64,000 nucleotides of DNA. It comes from Opisthorchis felineus. Its lineage: Eukaryota; Platyhelminthes; Trematoda; Opisthorchiida; Opisthorchiidae. The stretch lies in NCBI GenBank assembly GCA_004794785.1, contig SJOL01001151.1:27573-91572 (forward strand). The letters are read 5' to 3'. Made by a program: the position numbers and the translations under genes. Of this stretch, positions 32,518-46,800 are shown in pieces. Within the stretch, counting starts at the first letter, position 1. Each line of letters begins with the position of its first letter. Below the pieces are notes generated by a model, which saw nothing but the letters and a program-made list of their open reading frames with translations, ran no database searches and was not told the origin of the DNA.

Positions 32518-35500
32518 CTGAAAAGAACGAAAAACCGTTAATGTGGAAATAAACATCAATTTTAGGCTTAGGATGGAAGGAATTGAATTAAGGATGGGTG
32601 ACCATCAGTTTCTACAGACAGACAGAGATGGGCTTGTACTATACCGGATAAGAAGTGGTTTTTAGCTTTGCTGTCTCGTACAATCCGTCCGAACAACTGT
32701 CCTTGTTCATCGTAGGCTTCGATTCGCCAGCCATGGTTTTCACCACTCCGTGGGACCGTTTGTATGATTCTGCGTAACAGGGGAGACCTGTCTTCGTTAC
32801 TTGCCTTTTTCCAAAATTTTCATCCTCAACTTGTGTGTACTTACATCTGGACTGTTACGTTACATGATAGTACCAAGGTTCTAATCAAAGGCTCCTTTGA
32901 ACATGTGGAATGCTTGATTCTTTCATGTTCCCTTGAACATTTACGAAACAGTTAGCTGTCGGTGAGTATTCTCACACTACAATCCATTCAGTAGATCCAC
33001 CGCCACAGACAATAGTTTGCCACAGAAGTAGTACGTCATTAGTGTAATACTTGCAACAATTCGACCTATAGCTGCCACCTTGACGTGGTGGTCGGGCTTG
33101 AGTGCTGCAATGGTCCCGCGGGCTACACTGGCTGGAACTTCGTTCCACAAGGTGCAACCATGCCAGGAGGGCCAAAGGGGAGCAGTAAGACCAAGTGCAG
33201 TGAGACATCGTACTACGAGTGGTCGTGCTACGAGGCAGTCTCGGGCAAAAGTACTATCCTCTGCGATAGGAGTGTGAAGGCAGTAAGGTGATTTCCCCAG
33301 GCGACCAGCATGTCCGTATTCATGGAAGGACCGGGCATACTCCGATCACCCAACAGTTGACCGTGACCACCGGCGCATTATTCAATACGGTTGAAATACT
33401 TATAAAACCAGAGCCTGGTGCTGCTCAAAAGACACCTGCTGTGCGCAGCCGCATCAGGGGTGAGACCGAAATACCTTACTCCCTGCGTCCTCGGGAATGG
33501 CCAGCCCCCTGCAGCCAAGCAGCACACATTAGTGAGTCATTGGAGCTGGGCAGGTTCCAAAAACAAAACCCTACTGCCCGCTGCCACGCGCGTCAGACTT
33601 TTGAGTCACGGGCTAGGGTCCCCGAACAAAACCGTACATCTTCCCGTTGCCTTGCGGGTCAGACTTTTGAGTCAAAAGCTGAAGGTTGGATGCCTCAGCC
33701 AAACCCCCTTCCTCGACCTGCGCAACCGGGAAGTATCATTTGCCCGCACAGTTCTTTGTCTGCCGATATCCCTCTCCAACCCCTTCCCGCAATAGGAGCA
33801 AAAGTTGCTTGGTCATTTCATTGCCTGTTATCTGACCGACATTCCTTATCCGACCCGCCGGCCATTAACAATGAACAAAATAACGCTGCTAAATCCACGA
33901 GACTTTCTACACAGGAGCCTAGAGTGTCCGTATTCTATGTCACTGTCAAACAAGTAGGGCTTCCCAGACTTAATACTCCCTCAAGATTGATGTGTGCTGT
34001 GTCTTTGAAAAGCGCATTTAAGACCCAAGCGTTGTCATGTGACAACGGCCAGCGCAGCTGAGTCTGCTTGTAATGGCTTTCACACTTCGCTGCCAAATCA
34101 TTGTTTGACCCCCCCCTGGTTCGTTTCAACCCTTCGCGTGAGTCTGCAAAAAGAACCCTCCGAGGAATTCGGTCGACTGGCATACGGAGCACGTGACCAA
34201 GCCAGCGCAACTTGTGGAGTGTGATCAGTTCATCTATCTTGGGCGAGTTATTTCTTCCAAATCCATTCGACGTACTTCAACATTGCTGATCCGGTGTTCC
34301 CACTAGACTCGGGCAATGCTCCGAAGACATCAATGGTCAAATACTGAAAGTCTTTCGAAGTCCTTGGCGCGCAGCGGCCAGGTTTCTGACCCGTATAGCA
34401 ATATGAATCGCACCGCAGCATTGTAAACTCGACCCTTGACGGCTAAGATGATGTCACGTCTACATCACAGGTGACGCATGTTCACAAAACCTGCTCTGGC
34501 CTTCCCAATCCGGATGGAAATATCATCTTTCGCTAGACCACAGGACTGATACAACTGCCCGGCTAGATACACTTGTCTACTACCACAAGCGGCTCATCCG
34601 CAAGCATGAGGCTAGGGTTCGAGCCTACCCAATCTTGCAGTAGCACTTTACACTTTGCAGGTGTGAAGCGCATGCCAAACCGTGAGGCAGAATTATTAAG
34701 ATTATTTAATATTGTCTGCATTACCACGGCATCAGATCCTAGATCTATGTCGTCTGTATGCCCGATATCTGTGAGCGAATGCCCCGGAAGCACTTTGACT
34801 CCGCAGGCACTAGAGGCTGGTAGTGAGTCTTCTATGATCGTATCAATGACCAAGTTGAGTAGGGAAGGTGAAAGAGGACAGCCTTGCCTGACGACATTTG
34901 ATGTGGTGAACTCAGTCGAGAGCGTCCCGTAGACCTTCACACGGCCGCGGTAGTTGGTGTACAGCGCCTTATGGGGGGTCAAGAATTTATGGGGGACACC
35001 TTTGCTGCATAGACAATGCCATAGTCCTGATGGTCCACAGAGGGTAGCTGTATCAGTCCCGGTGGTCTAGCGAAAGATAATATTTCCATCCGGAATGGGA
35101 AGGCCAAAGCAGCTTTTGTGAACCTGCATCACCTGTGGCGTACGCGTGAAATCAGCTTACCAGTCAAGGGTTGAGTTTACAATGCTGCAGTGCACTCCAT
35201 ATTCTTATACGGGTCAGAAACTTGGCCGCTGCGCGCTGAGGATGTCAAAAGACGTCCAGTGTTTGACTATCGATGTCTTCGGAGCATTACCCTAGTCTGG
35301 TCGAAACCACGGGTCAGTAGTGCTGAAGTACGTCGGATGGTTTTTGGAAGAAACAACTCGCCAACGATAGATGAGCTGATCACACTCCACAGATTGCGCT
35401 GGCCTGGCCACGTGTTCGTTATGCCAGTCGGCCGACTTGCCCGAAGTTCCCTTCTCGCACAACCACGTGAAGGATGGAAACCAGCCAGGGGAGGTCAAAC

Positions 35501-38500
35501 AATGACTTGGCAGCGAAATGTGAAAGCCATTACCAGCAAACTCAGCTAGGCTGGTCATTGCAGTCTCCCTGGATGGGAGGTGGGACACATCAGTGGTTAC
35601 AGACATTGTCAGAAATGGCCTAGTCGCGCCCTCACTGGCGCTCGTGCATTCAAGTTATTGCCTTCAATGCATAGCTCCAATCCCAATCTCCCCACTCAAT
35701 GGTCCACTGACAACCCTGTATTTACGCATCAATTATACCAGCTACCGCCTCCAATGCGCAGCTATCTAAATCACCCCTCCGAATCATCGGTGAACGAAAC
35801 TGTGGCAGCTAGACCACTGTACGGCAGGTACGGGGTTGTTACAGCTAATGATGATGACTTGTAACACGGTAACGAAAATATGCAGGAAGATACGTACACT
35901 GAAAAGAAGGAACCGACGTAGCGAACCCCACCATTCCTTCAGTACGTATTCGAAACAGGCGCACTGAAACCATGTTTCGAACCATGTATTTTCGAACTAC
36001 GGTGTAAATCTTAAGTCCTTTTGGGCTCCAGAACATATTTTCGGTAACATCCTGACTCTCTGAATTCCCCATAACGTGGTGAGTTAGCCAGCAAAATTAA
36101 CAGCTGCGCGTTGCTTAAAATTGTTCAGGTTGCTGATTCTCCTCGCTTCGATCTGCCAGTGGGTACCTTGCAGGCTATAAAGAGCACCTTCACAAATTCG
36201 GTGCATGAATAAGTTATTGGAGGACAACCAAGAAGTACGGTAAATGGGGTTTGGTGGAGCGACCAGCAGACGCCATAGGTTTTCTAGAGAAACGCGAAAA
36301 CAAGTGAAAAATGGCTTTCGTTGCACTTCCATACCTATTCCTTTCTATTACCATGTCTGAAAAGACAAGACCGACTGACAACTAATCAGACTAACACATT
36401 ATCGTTTATAATTTATGTACACTGCGATACAAAGTACTCCAGTCACGTACAGTCCGCAGGAGTCACGACTGCAAAATCCACAATTTCATTCCAAGACTTT
36501 CGTCTGGATTTTTTTAAATAAATGAGTGGACTTTTTATTAAGGTAGGTGGATATGACTGTTCGGACGTCTTCTTAAATAGGTTGTATGCAAAAGACCGTT
36601 GTTTTGATCTAATATCTGCCGGGATTGCTAAAATTAACCCTCTCACCAGTTCACTCATGTGTAGTGAGGAATAATTCTACATATTGTCAACTGACATGCT
36701 GGACAGGTGGCTTACCCTCAGTTTTGCCGGATTTTCTCCTGTCTTTTCCATCATGATGGCAGATCCGAGCATTGTGCTAACTGCCAATTTATGAGCAAGC
36801 TGCCGGGGTAGTCCAATTCTTACACCACCGTCCGTTAAAGCTTCCACAATGAGGTACATCTGAAAGAAAGTAGAAAAACCCTGGTGGGTTTTCTGCATTG
36901 TACGATAAAAATATATTGTCGTTTGGTGCTCGAAAGTTTAGCAGAGCCCCTCAACAGCTACTGCTAAAGAGGCTGATCGAAAGCGGGGGCTCCATGGAGG
37001 TAGATGCCCGAAATTTTGCAGTAACCCTGTGCTTACATGTAAGAAGTCATCTTTATGAGGAATTCATATAGTTCTACGGCAGAAAGTGTAGCTGGTGACT
37101 TTGGAACGAATCCACCATAACAGATGATATCACAGAGATGGAGTCAGGACATGGATTTGATGGTACGAACCAAAGGCGGTCAATACGGAGTAGTCACTGT
37201 GGAAGGGTGTGAAATCAATTTGACGAGTGGCCATCACGAAGAATTGTCCACTGTTGATAGGGTTCGCTATGGAAGCTCCATGTGATGGGTCTCTTCTCGG
37301 ATATATCTCCGCTGAGAGGTTACTACAACCCCTATAATAAGGCGCCTTATCACTAGCTATATACAGCAACATGTAGCACCTCAGTTTCGCAATTTATGTT
37401 TACAATGATAACCAAACACCAGCGGAATTCTTCATTTTGATTAAACCCAAATACGTAGTAACGCACACATTCACATGTACCCCCGAAATGCTGTTTACAT
37501 TGGCCAAGACCATATTTTGCCAACCGTGCTACAGTTTCTCTACAGAAGATATCCGTTAATACACATGAGAATGATTGAGCAATCATTCTCATCCTGGTTT
37601 TGATCAGTTGAATACAGTAAGTTCGTAATTCGAAAAGCGTCGTCCCTAAGCAATGGATGTGGTTGAACGAGTTCACTGAGAGTGCTTGTACGGCGACCGT
37701 CTCGTGGAGAAGGATTAGTTAGTTTCAAGGATGGTAAGAGTCACTCCCCACGAAGCACGATTAGCAGCAAGATCCCAGTATAACATAATCCTGTTTCTGT
37801 TCCTTTTGGTGCTACAGAACACCAATAATTCAAAGTCAACGTTGATTACTGAGGGCCACGTTTTCAAATGCCCTTAAGGGTTGTCAGACATCTGCGTGTT
37901 ACGTTCATACCATACTTTCAGACAACGTTAGGAATCCAAGAAGCCCTTCACTATTGTTCAATCGTTATGGTATATCTCTGCGGCGCCTGAAGGATGATCC
38001 AAATCAACGGGTCTGAAGCTTAGTGTACCGTCAGTCTGGCATGTATGTGGCATGAAGATAAGCACGATGACTGGTTGGCCAGGGCATACGACCAGTTAAC
38101 AGCCAAGGACATGTCTTGTTAAATCGGCCTACACTACCTTTCAACCGATGCCATCCTATCGGTGCACCGGCCACTATTACTGGGTCTCGGCGGTTATTGT
38201 GATGACTTCAGGTATCTCTGTCTGATCGCATTTCTCCGGGCGACGATGATCCTGAACACTGCCCACCGTACCTTGAGGCCAACACCGGTTGTCGTTTTGG
38301 TTGCAGGAAAGCAGCCTTTCACATTAGTGCCGCACGCCCAGCGGGTTCAAATGAAACTTGGAATCGGCAAATTTTGGCACAAATGTTCAGCAACGGTAGT
38401 CCGCCAACCTTGTCTCAGGGCCAACTGTTTCCAACTGTGAGCTACAAGACATGCAGTAAATTCTAACGGCTAATCCACTGACGGATATTAGGTTGATTTT

Positions 38501-41500
38501 TACAAGCAGACGCTACGAGTTTGAGTAATGAGATGATCCAAGTGAAAGTTCGTGGGATACGTGTTAACCCTGATCCTCAACAAGGATAAAACGATCCAGA
38601 CTTTTCAAGATGAAATAATTAATGTAGTTCTTCCCTCTCAAGGAGCACCTCAAGAGGAAACACCTTCATTGAGGAGAAAACTTAGAAAACAATTCTTTTT
38701 ATTGCAACTCTGCGGAAACAACCCCGAAGAATTCAAAGGCGGGCGATTCGTGGCTTCCTAACTACCCGATTCATTAGCTTGGAGACGACGCTACAATGGA
38801 ACTGCTCTACGTCATTGGTCCAGATTTATTAGTTTGCTGCCACCTCAAAGATGTTAAGTACAGCCGATAACCCAGCTATATACATGAGAGGTTTTTGACC
38901 AGACTAGACTTCAGTCAGCCGAGAGCTCAGCTTTTCATACGCACAGCCATCACTATTTTCAAGATTTTATGGTAATTAGCTTTCGTGATAAACTGTCATG
39001 CTTAGTGATTTAGGGGAAAACCTAGACGATCAGAGCTGAATACCACTATGGAAGGTCACTGTGTTGCGCTAACAGGAATATTGGAAAATTGAGGCATTCA
39101 CTTCAAATGAAAAGAAAATTCTATCCTACTTTCACAGGAGCCGCCGAAAAATACCGGTTATCAACGAAATTTCACTGCCGAAGTGCACAAATCTTGCGCT
39201 AGGGTACTTGTTGATTACCATCCCACGAGGCCGCGCCCCAGTCATAGGAACATTCTGGAATCCTCGAATCCTCAGGATTACTGTACCTACAGCAAGAAAT
39301 CCACACTGATCTCTTAAAATCCTCCTGTTCGAAATTTTGCCGTATTCTCCAAAGCGCAATTTATTGAGATGACCTGGCGGATAGAATGCACAATTGAGAA
39401 GCGAACTAAAGTTTGTGCTTTAGTTTTATTGATGAGAGGCTCAAGCAAATAATGCAGGATTAACGTAAATATACTCATATCTCTTACAAGCCACAGAAGT
39501 GAGAAATTTTAGACTAAATGCCCCCCAAATCATGACCATCTGCTCTAATGTGTCAAAGAAAAGTTTTTACCTACTCACTTGATGGAAACACGTGATTTAG
39601 CTCACATTTGAGAGTACATAGAAGAGGGATTTTTGGGTTCGCGTAACTCACATAGGCTGGTCCACATCCAGAGATTCCAGTCGCAGCATCAAACATGGTT
39701 TCCGGGATCTCTTCAAACACGTTGAAAATACTGGAGCACAGCACTTTCGTGAGCAGAACATCCTCGGCGGACGCGCTGGGACCACAGGCAAAGAACGCCG
39801 TGCCTGCTCCAACCAAGCAAGGGGTATTTGGCATAATTCGAATCAGACGAGTCGACTGCAGAACAACCTGAAGGCAAGATATCAACAGTTCACAAATTCC
39901 TATTCATCTGTTAAAAAAAGCATGATTATTCACACGCCAAGAAACATGGTGCTTTAAGTTTTCCCCATTAAAGTCCCCTGTGCGCTGAGTTACGCCATTT
40001 TCAGGTAAACTGGATATTTTCGTACCGACCGAAGAGCACGGAGACCAACACCTCATAGTTTTCATACAAACATTCTGGTGTATCAGCTTGTTCTCTCATA
40101 GCGAATAGTACCACGTTGCCCGAACTGAATATGCTGCACAAAAGTCGCCTCACTCAGTTGGTAACATATATGAGATATCGCAGTGTATTTTTGATATAAC
40201 ATGCTACTCATAAGGTTGCCGAAGAGTTTTCAGGAACCTTATGAGTAGTTCGTTGTGTCAACGAAAGAACGAAGATAAGTCTGGCAATCAAATGGCTTGT
40301 TGGTTAAAAACATCGACCAAGAATGCTCTGAATTGAACCTTAGGTTCGACGAAGACTGTCCACCTAATGATCGAGGGACACTCGATACAACAAGCTCATC
40401 GTACCTCGACTATGAATGTTTGGATACGTACTCCATCACCCATACAATCACGTAATGTAGTCCTTGCCCGTAAACAGCGTACAAATTGTTGTTGTCACCG
40501 AACACTACTACAAGCTTGGCCACACATAATCAAGTCGGATGGTCCATCGTTGAAGCTATGTGCTGTCTCCATCAAAAGCTAACAGACCAACTTAGTTGGC
40601 CGTCTTCAAGCAGATGGTTGAATCAGCGTAAAGTAAGTAGTCAGTAATTTGGAGTACCGCCAGATCCTTGTTTGGACCTTCTTGCAGGTAGACATGGGGA
40701 AGGAATGGTTACTCACTCAACACATTCATCTGTCCTTGCAACAAAGCCATTCATTACCGGCGGGAAAGCCTAACGTTACTTACAAAGTGGCCTATTGGAC
40801 AAGTGTCGTATGAGCGGCCCAAAATTGCGGGTGAAGAAATTTGAGAGCACGCCTATCTGCTTGGACGTGTGCGAATTGTTCGTAAACAACCTACCTTGAC
40901 TGTAACAGTACTGAATACGTTAACGAACTGTTAAACTTGTAGACGGGCCTCCCAAAGCAAAACCAAGCACGTAATACACTGGTGTTTTCAATTGCACCAG
41001 CTGGAAGGTACCCAAGGGTGAGCCGATGAAAAAAATTAAGACTTGAACCTCGTCTTACGGAACCTGGCCCCTCTAGCTGAGAGTGGCAAGAACATAAGAG
41101 TTGGTTAGTGAATTTCCCAAGATTCAAGACCTAATTCATATTGAGGTTTATATTACAGTCTTTTCTGGTTTGACCCGGTTTGCTGTTTGCGTGCTGTTGC
41201 CACCTATATCTGTCCCTATCCATAACGTACCACAGCGTTACGAGAGTTTTGATACTGATCACTTCCAGTGGTCGGTGCAACAATTAATCTTCTCTACAGC
41301 ACAGTACAAGGGAACGGCAAATCAGGTGTGGTAGTGCTGCTTCGAAATACCTCAGCAACAGCCATCACGATATGTCCCGCTAAGTATGGAAAGCCAGCTG
41401 GGATCGGACCAGGATCTTATCGTGAACTCGAAAGAAGGAATGCTCATTAGAGCAAGCTACCTAAATTAACAATAGAAGTGGAAAATCGGGAGCAAACGCG

Positions 41501-43841
41501 GTCAGACTAACCAGACTGGAGAAAGCAGAAGGCATTCACACTCACTGCAAGTTCCCAACTATCTGTCAGATCACTTAGGTAAGTAACTGAACAAAGAGAA
41601 AAAATTCTGCGAACGGTCCAGAAAACATGTTAGAAAAGATCAAAACAGACCCACCTGGCTCAACTGTTCCAGAGTGACACCTGCCGCCACGGATATGACT
41701 AATTTACCATCAAAAACATGAGAAATTTCCTTCAGAGTTGGACGAACGATATGCGGTTTTACGCAGATAAAGATAATATCACTTTTCTTTGCCATCACAT
41801 CATTCATTTGCACGTACTCGATTCCATATACCTAAGGTTGAAAGCAGAACAACGCTCAACTTCAGTAACTCCAAGACTGAGTAGGTAATCAAAGAATACA
41901 TACAAAGTGTACTCTCACAAAGTCTCAGCTGGGCTGATCTACGCTCTGTTTGTAATGAAAAAAAACAAAACTGAAATGACATTCCAACGAATGACTGAAT
42001 GCACCCGTCCGTTAGCAGCTGGAGAATTTTCCGGCCTCACCCTCAGGACTGCTGTAAAAAATTTGCCCCATTCGGCGTAGTTCACTGAACCTGCCTTCAA
42101 ATACCCGCCCTCGAAGATCTAGAACAGTCGACCACCCCAAGCTTGTAGTCTTTAATATCACATCAGGGACACCACCAGTGAAACTGGTGATGTGCTGAGA
42201 CCTACAAACCAATAACTGAAAGGACAACAGACCAGAAAGGAGAGGGGGCCAAGTTCAAGAGGTACGAGCAGTCTGCAGCATGTAGCTTGTTCCAAACACT
42301 CAGATATTCGGGATACACACTGATACGACGGTCACATTCGGTAGCCTATCAAGCGAAGCTTACCTCAGGTCCTTCGCGGTCACAGCCATACCATGCTATT
42401 CACCATTTGGTTTACGCTTTGGTTTGAGCACAACCGAACATTGGTCCGTCCATCATTCCGTTGTGACTTAGCTGACGCTTACACATCCAAAAATGCCACT
42501 CTAAGGTACCCTGCTCACAGAGGTCAAGGTCGTTCGTTGTCATGCCAGCAGGAAACAGTGTGAAAAATACGGCCCTCGAAGTCCTATCAGATGTTGTTCA
42601 TGCACGCACTTGAGGAGTAACTTTGACCATTGACTTTAGTTTATGACATCATCTGATACTGCCACCACAACTAAGCCGGCCTGCAAAGCACCATCACTAC
42701 TCCCTAAACCGAACGGCACGCGTTTAAAACACAGTGCCGGGACTGCTTTCCTAATTGCATGATGCAAACGCACGGAATGGATCCGGCCAAATTATTTAAA
42801 CCATTGTTTTCCTGAAAACAATTTTATTGGGATGGACTTTCACTTAGTGTGGAGTAGAAAGGAAATTGAATACGTTGACCAGGAATCCGAAGACCAAATG
42901 CTATTTGCAAAGCTAGCGATCAAAGGAGTACCTGCAATCAATCCGGAGCTAGACGGTCCAGGACACAGGAGGAAGGACCTGAAGACAGAAAGTAAGTCAG
43001 TAACGAATAAAACGAAACCGACCAGTTGGCTGCCTTTAGAAAACACACTTGCGCACCGGAGAGAAAAACTACAATCTTCTTTGAACTCAGACAGAAGGGC
43101 GGATAATGGCAGAAGGAGCAAGCCGGACCGGGAGACGGGCAATACCAGCCAAACAAGGGCGAACTGTTCGCGTAATCCATGCAAGTCTAGTAGTGCGTAC
43201 TGCGTGTGAAACCAGTTGACCTTAGTATATTTAGGAGAGTTCTTGGTTTGAGAAGCTGACAGGATCCTAACCTTAGATGACCTCATTATGATAGCATCCG
43301 AAGCAAATAGCTTAACTCCATAACTTGCAGATTCTCTCTCACTTTTGACTCCACATTGTAACAGAGACCAAAGGACTACCAATGAATCGCTTGGGTTCTA
43401 CTTGTTTCAAATACAGTCACAAATGTGCAGTCAACGAACGACGCTAAAAGATAAGCCTTAGTAAGCGGGAAGCTAGTTGGTGTTTTTGGGTGGACTATGG
43501 TACGGCTGTGCACGCGTAACGGAGGACAGTCAATCGGTAGCATATTAGACACTAAGGAAACCATATCGAAAAAAAAACGGAAGCTATTAGGATCAGTACC
43601 AAGGGAGATTTTCCATTCGCCAAGTGAAAAGCTTTCAAGTTACGTGGAAAAGGAAAACTTTATCCTCATCTGGTAAGACCATCTTCAGGACGGAAAACCA
43701 GTTAGAGAAAGTCATTTTCAGCTGGTCCCTTGAACCTTATTTCAATGGTATAATCACTCGGCAGTATCTCCAGAGAAAGATGAATGTACTACATATTTTG
43801 TAAAGTTCCCGAATACACAACTGCGCCGTCATCATCAGAGT

Positions 43842-43892
<51 letters not shown>

Positions 43893-46800
43893 CATAATCA
43901 CCAGTGTTAGTTATGGTTCATTGAGACAAGGGAAGCTTTACTGTTTCTTCAAGTCTAATTAGTCTCACACCCAGAAATCCCATAGGAAACATCCTCGGTG
44001 ATCTGACTGCGCGTAGAATTATCTCAAAGGAGTGAGTTCGGCTACGTCGTGATGGGCGCGAGACAGTTTTAAAAGCCAGACACGTGCATGCACCTTATTT
44101 GAGTCTCAAGACAAAGCTTTCATGAACTATAACTATCAAACTATTCAGTTTGGTCGTCATTCAATAAGCTTTCAATATCATGAAAGTTCATGCGATTGAA
44201 TTCTAAGACATGGTCGTTGAACATAATAATCTTACTCTAGCTGTATCTAGACGAAAAGTTCTGGAACATAGAACTGCCTGTGAAGTCTTTCCAACGGACC
44301 GTGTGTGATGAGCAGTATGGTATTGGAGCTTTCATTAGCCAAATAATAAATCAGTGTTTAAACCACCGAGATGTGGAGATGACAGTCTTTTGACAGCTGC
44401 TGTGTGGAACGCAAGCACTTCCTCATTTAAGTGTGGAGGGAGGTGGGGCGCACAAATATACTCCGTCAATGTTGCGGAACAATAAGAATATATCACCTAG
44501 GTATATCTAGAGCGGTGGCACCAAACTTTCTGGGAAATAAAATACACGAACTGAAGACGGCTGGACTTCTTACTTCATTTTATTATGTTTAATCATATCA
44601 GGGCGGGGTATGGTATCTAATAACCCAAAAAATTAGCTTGTGTTTGGATAATCCAGATTTCGCCACAGGCGCCTTAAAGTGACCATCGGGGTGCCTCGAG
44701 AATATACATATCTGTTGTTTCATGGACAAGGATGTTAAAAAAGGCTGGTCTACTAGTTGAAACCGAAACTGCATCCGTAGTTAGCAACAGTAAGGTACGG
44801 ATTATTGTTATACATGCAAAAACTACCTTGTGCAAATCCATCATGCAAAAACAGACAATCTCTATATGGAATGTGATAGCCAAGAGCTTGCAAGTCAACC
44901 ACAGGAGGGCGATCGGTTCAACACCAAGGGAACTAACACGGAAATTAGCACAGGCAACTGACAGTATCAGCAAAGAGAGGCAGTACCAGTACCCCATTGA
45001 GTAGGCGAGAAATTTTCTTCGTCGCGTCTTTTGCCAAATGTCAACGCCAAATTAATCAAGGCTGGGCGAATAGTGAAGGTTAAAACAAACACGTGTTAAA
45101 ATCGTGAACCTAACCATTCAATCAGAATTTAAAGCTTATCTGAAGATGCGAAAAGACCACTACATTTCCTACCTCCCTTAAAGTATGAAAAACACCCTAG
45201 AATGTCTGAATTGGCCATCTTTCTGACACATCATTTCTGCCCTTGGGACAACACTAACTCACAAGCGCAATGTGTGAGTTTTCCATTCTTATTCACACCC
45301 ACTTAGCGACATTGCAACAAAGATAGCAAAATGCCTATGTTTACGCGTGAACTACCTTGTCTGGGGGCATGATAAGGTTTAAGTTTAATCAAGAGTTTAC
45401 AGTGCTGCCCTTGCGTAAAAAGTAGCCAACTAAAAAACCATAGGTTAGTAATTTATAGAGAGTGGTTAGAGAGCGAACTTGCTGACCAGAAGGTCCATGG
45501 TTCGAATCTAACCCCGGTATCTCGACTGACACTGCCTAGGCTCGGGCAACCTGGCATTATCTCAGCCCTCGTGCTCTTTTCGGGCAGCCTGAAAACTTTG
45601 CACCGAAGGTGTATTACAGCTGAGCGATTATTTACGTCACATTCATACTGTCTGAGCTGCAAAACTAGATAGCCGAATCACTGGTGGCCGTACAGCATCA
45701 CTGGAAGGCCAGTGGTTGAGGATGAAATCAGATGGCATATTTTAGCAACTTACGTCTTGTAATCGTTTGATTGGTTCAAACAGCTGCAAGAAGAAAACAA
45801 GCAGTGTTTCAATGATAAAATCTTGGTCGGTTCTACGAAAAGAGTCAAGAAAATAGAAATATTTGTCTGCTGTGCACGAATCTGGACGGTCGTACAATCG
45901 AAAACACAATAATGTTCTTAAGAGAATACGATGTAAGTATTAAAAAACTTACATGTGCGTCCGCTGAGGATGTCGAAAATACGTCAGCCATTATAACTTG
46001 TTCACCTTTCAGAATACCTGACATAAGGAAGGAACCCGTAAAAACCTCAGCAGACCGCAAAAGAGAAGTGGCAATCATGCCGTTCATAATTACACTTACG
46101 TTATTATCATCACAATAACAACCATCCTCATAACAATACGGTTCAAAGCTAGTAAGTCCCAAGTGAAACCGGATCATCATTTCCAGCTATGCAGTAGTTT
46201 TACTACCACTGTGTACAGGATTACAACTGTTTGAACACTAATCATCTATTGATTTAAGTAGCTATCACAAGCAGAAACCCCACGACCGTTATTGGTAATA
46301 CCCTAGCGCAGTACATCTCACAGAGTCCGAGTGACTCAATTTCGACATCCACCTGGGTACAATTTAGCAACTGAAATACTGCAAAGCAACTGGTACAGTT
46401 CACTTCAGGTCGACGGTGTCACAGCCCCTGCCGATCCTGCAACCGTGTATAAAAAAGCAGCAGTTTACAGAATAGTTGGAAATCCAAAATTTCAGGTCCA
46501 CTGAAAGGTCCAAAAAATGTTACTGCTAGGGACTTGATGTCTCAATTAATATTGATGGGCAGAAATGTGGTTTGATACTGCTGGCTTGTCCAACAACTTT
46601 CTCCTCTTTGGTGTGCAGCAACCAGAATAGCCGCGAGAAGGAAGAGGGGTGTTCAAACGCAACCGCTTATAAGTAATAATCGTAATATGCCAGAAAATCA
46701 CGCGCCCACCCATTTACAACGCATGATGTATGGATGCATGCCCTAGACCCTCTACACTGTACAATGGACGGTGGTGTGTGAGATATCGGTCTTGCAACAA

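Larger units (their letters stand above)
32518..36715 (-). other. Reductase intron 6 (4.2 kb), full of retroelement pieces
   Basis: Contains repeat B copy 2, a repeat block and two LINE fragments in opposite orientation (33066-35865). The flanks 32518-33065 and 35866-36715 show nothing recognisable. Confidence 0.75.
41832..45753 (-). other. Reductase intron 3 (3.9 kb)
   Basis: Contains an (ATA)n microsatellite (43842-43891) and a SINE (45457-45632). Overlapping opposite-strand open frames at 42832-43382 have no recognised domain. Confidence 0.65.

Noticed and set aside
40204..40290. Second hammerhead candidate around CTTATGAG ... CGAAAG
   Set aside because: The segment between the two cores cannot form stem II, and no cleavage triplet or stem I follows.
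42832..43382. 125- and 180-codon frames on opposite strands in a reductase intron
   Set aside because: They overlap each other, match nothing known, and one-sided openness is typical of chance.
45912..46118. Plus-strand 68-codon frame
   Set aside because: It is the antisense shadow of reductase exon 2.
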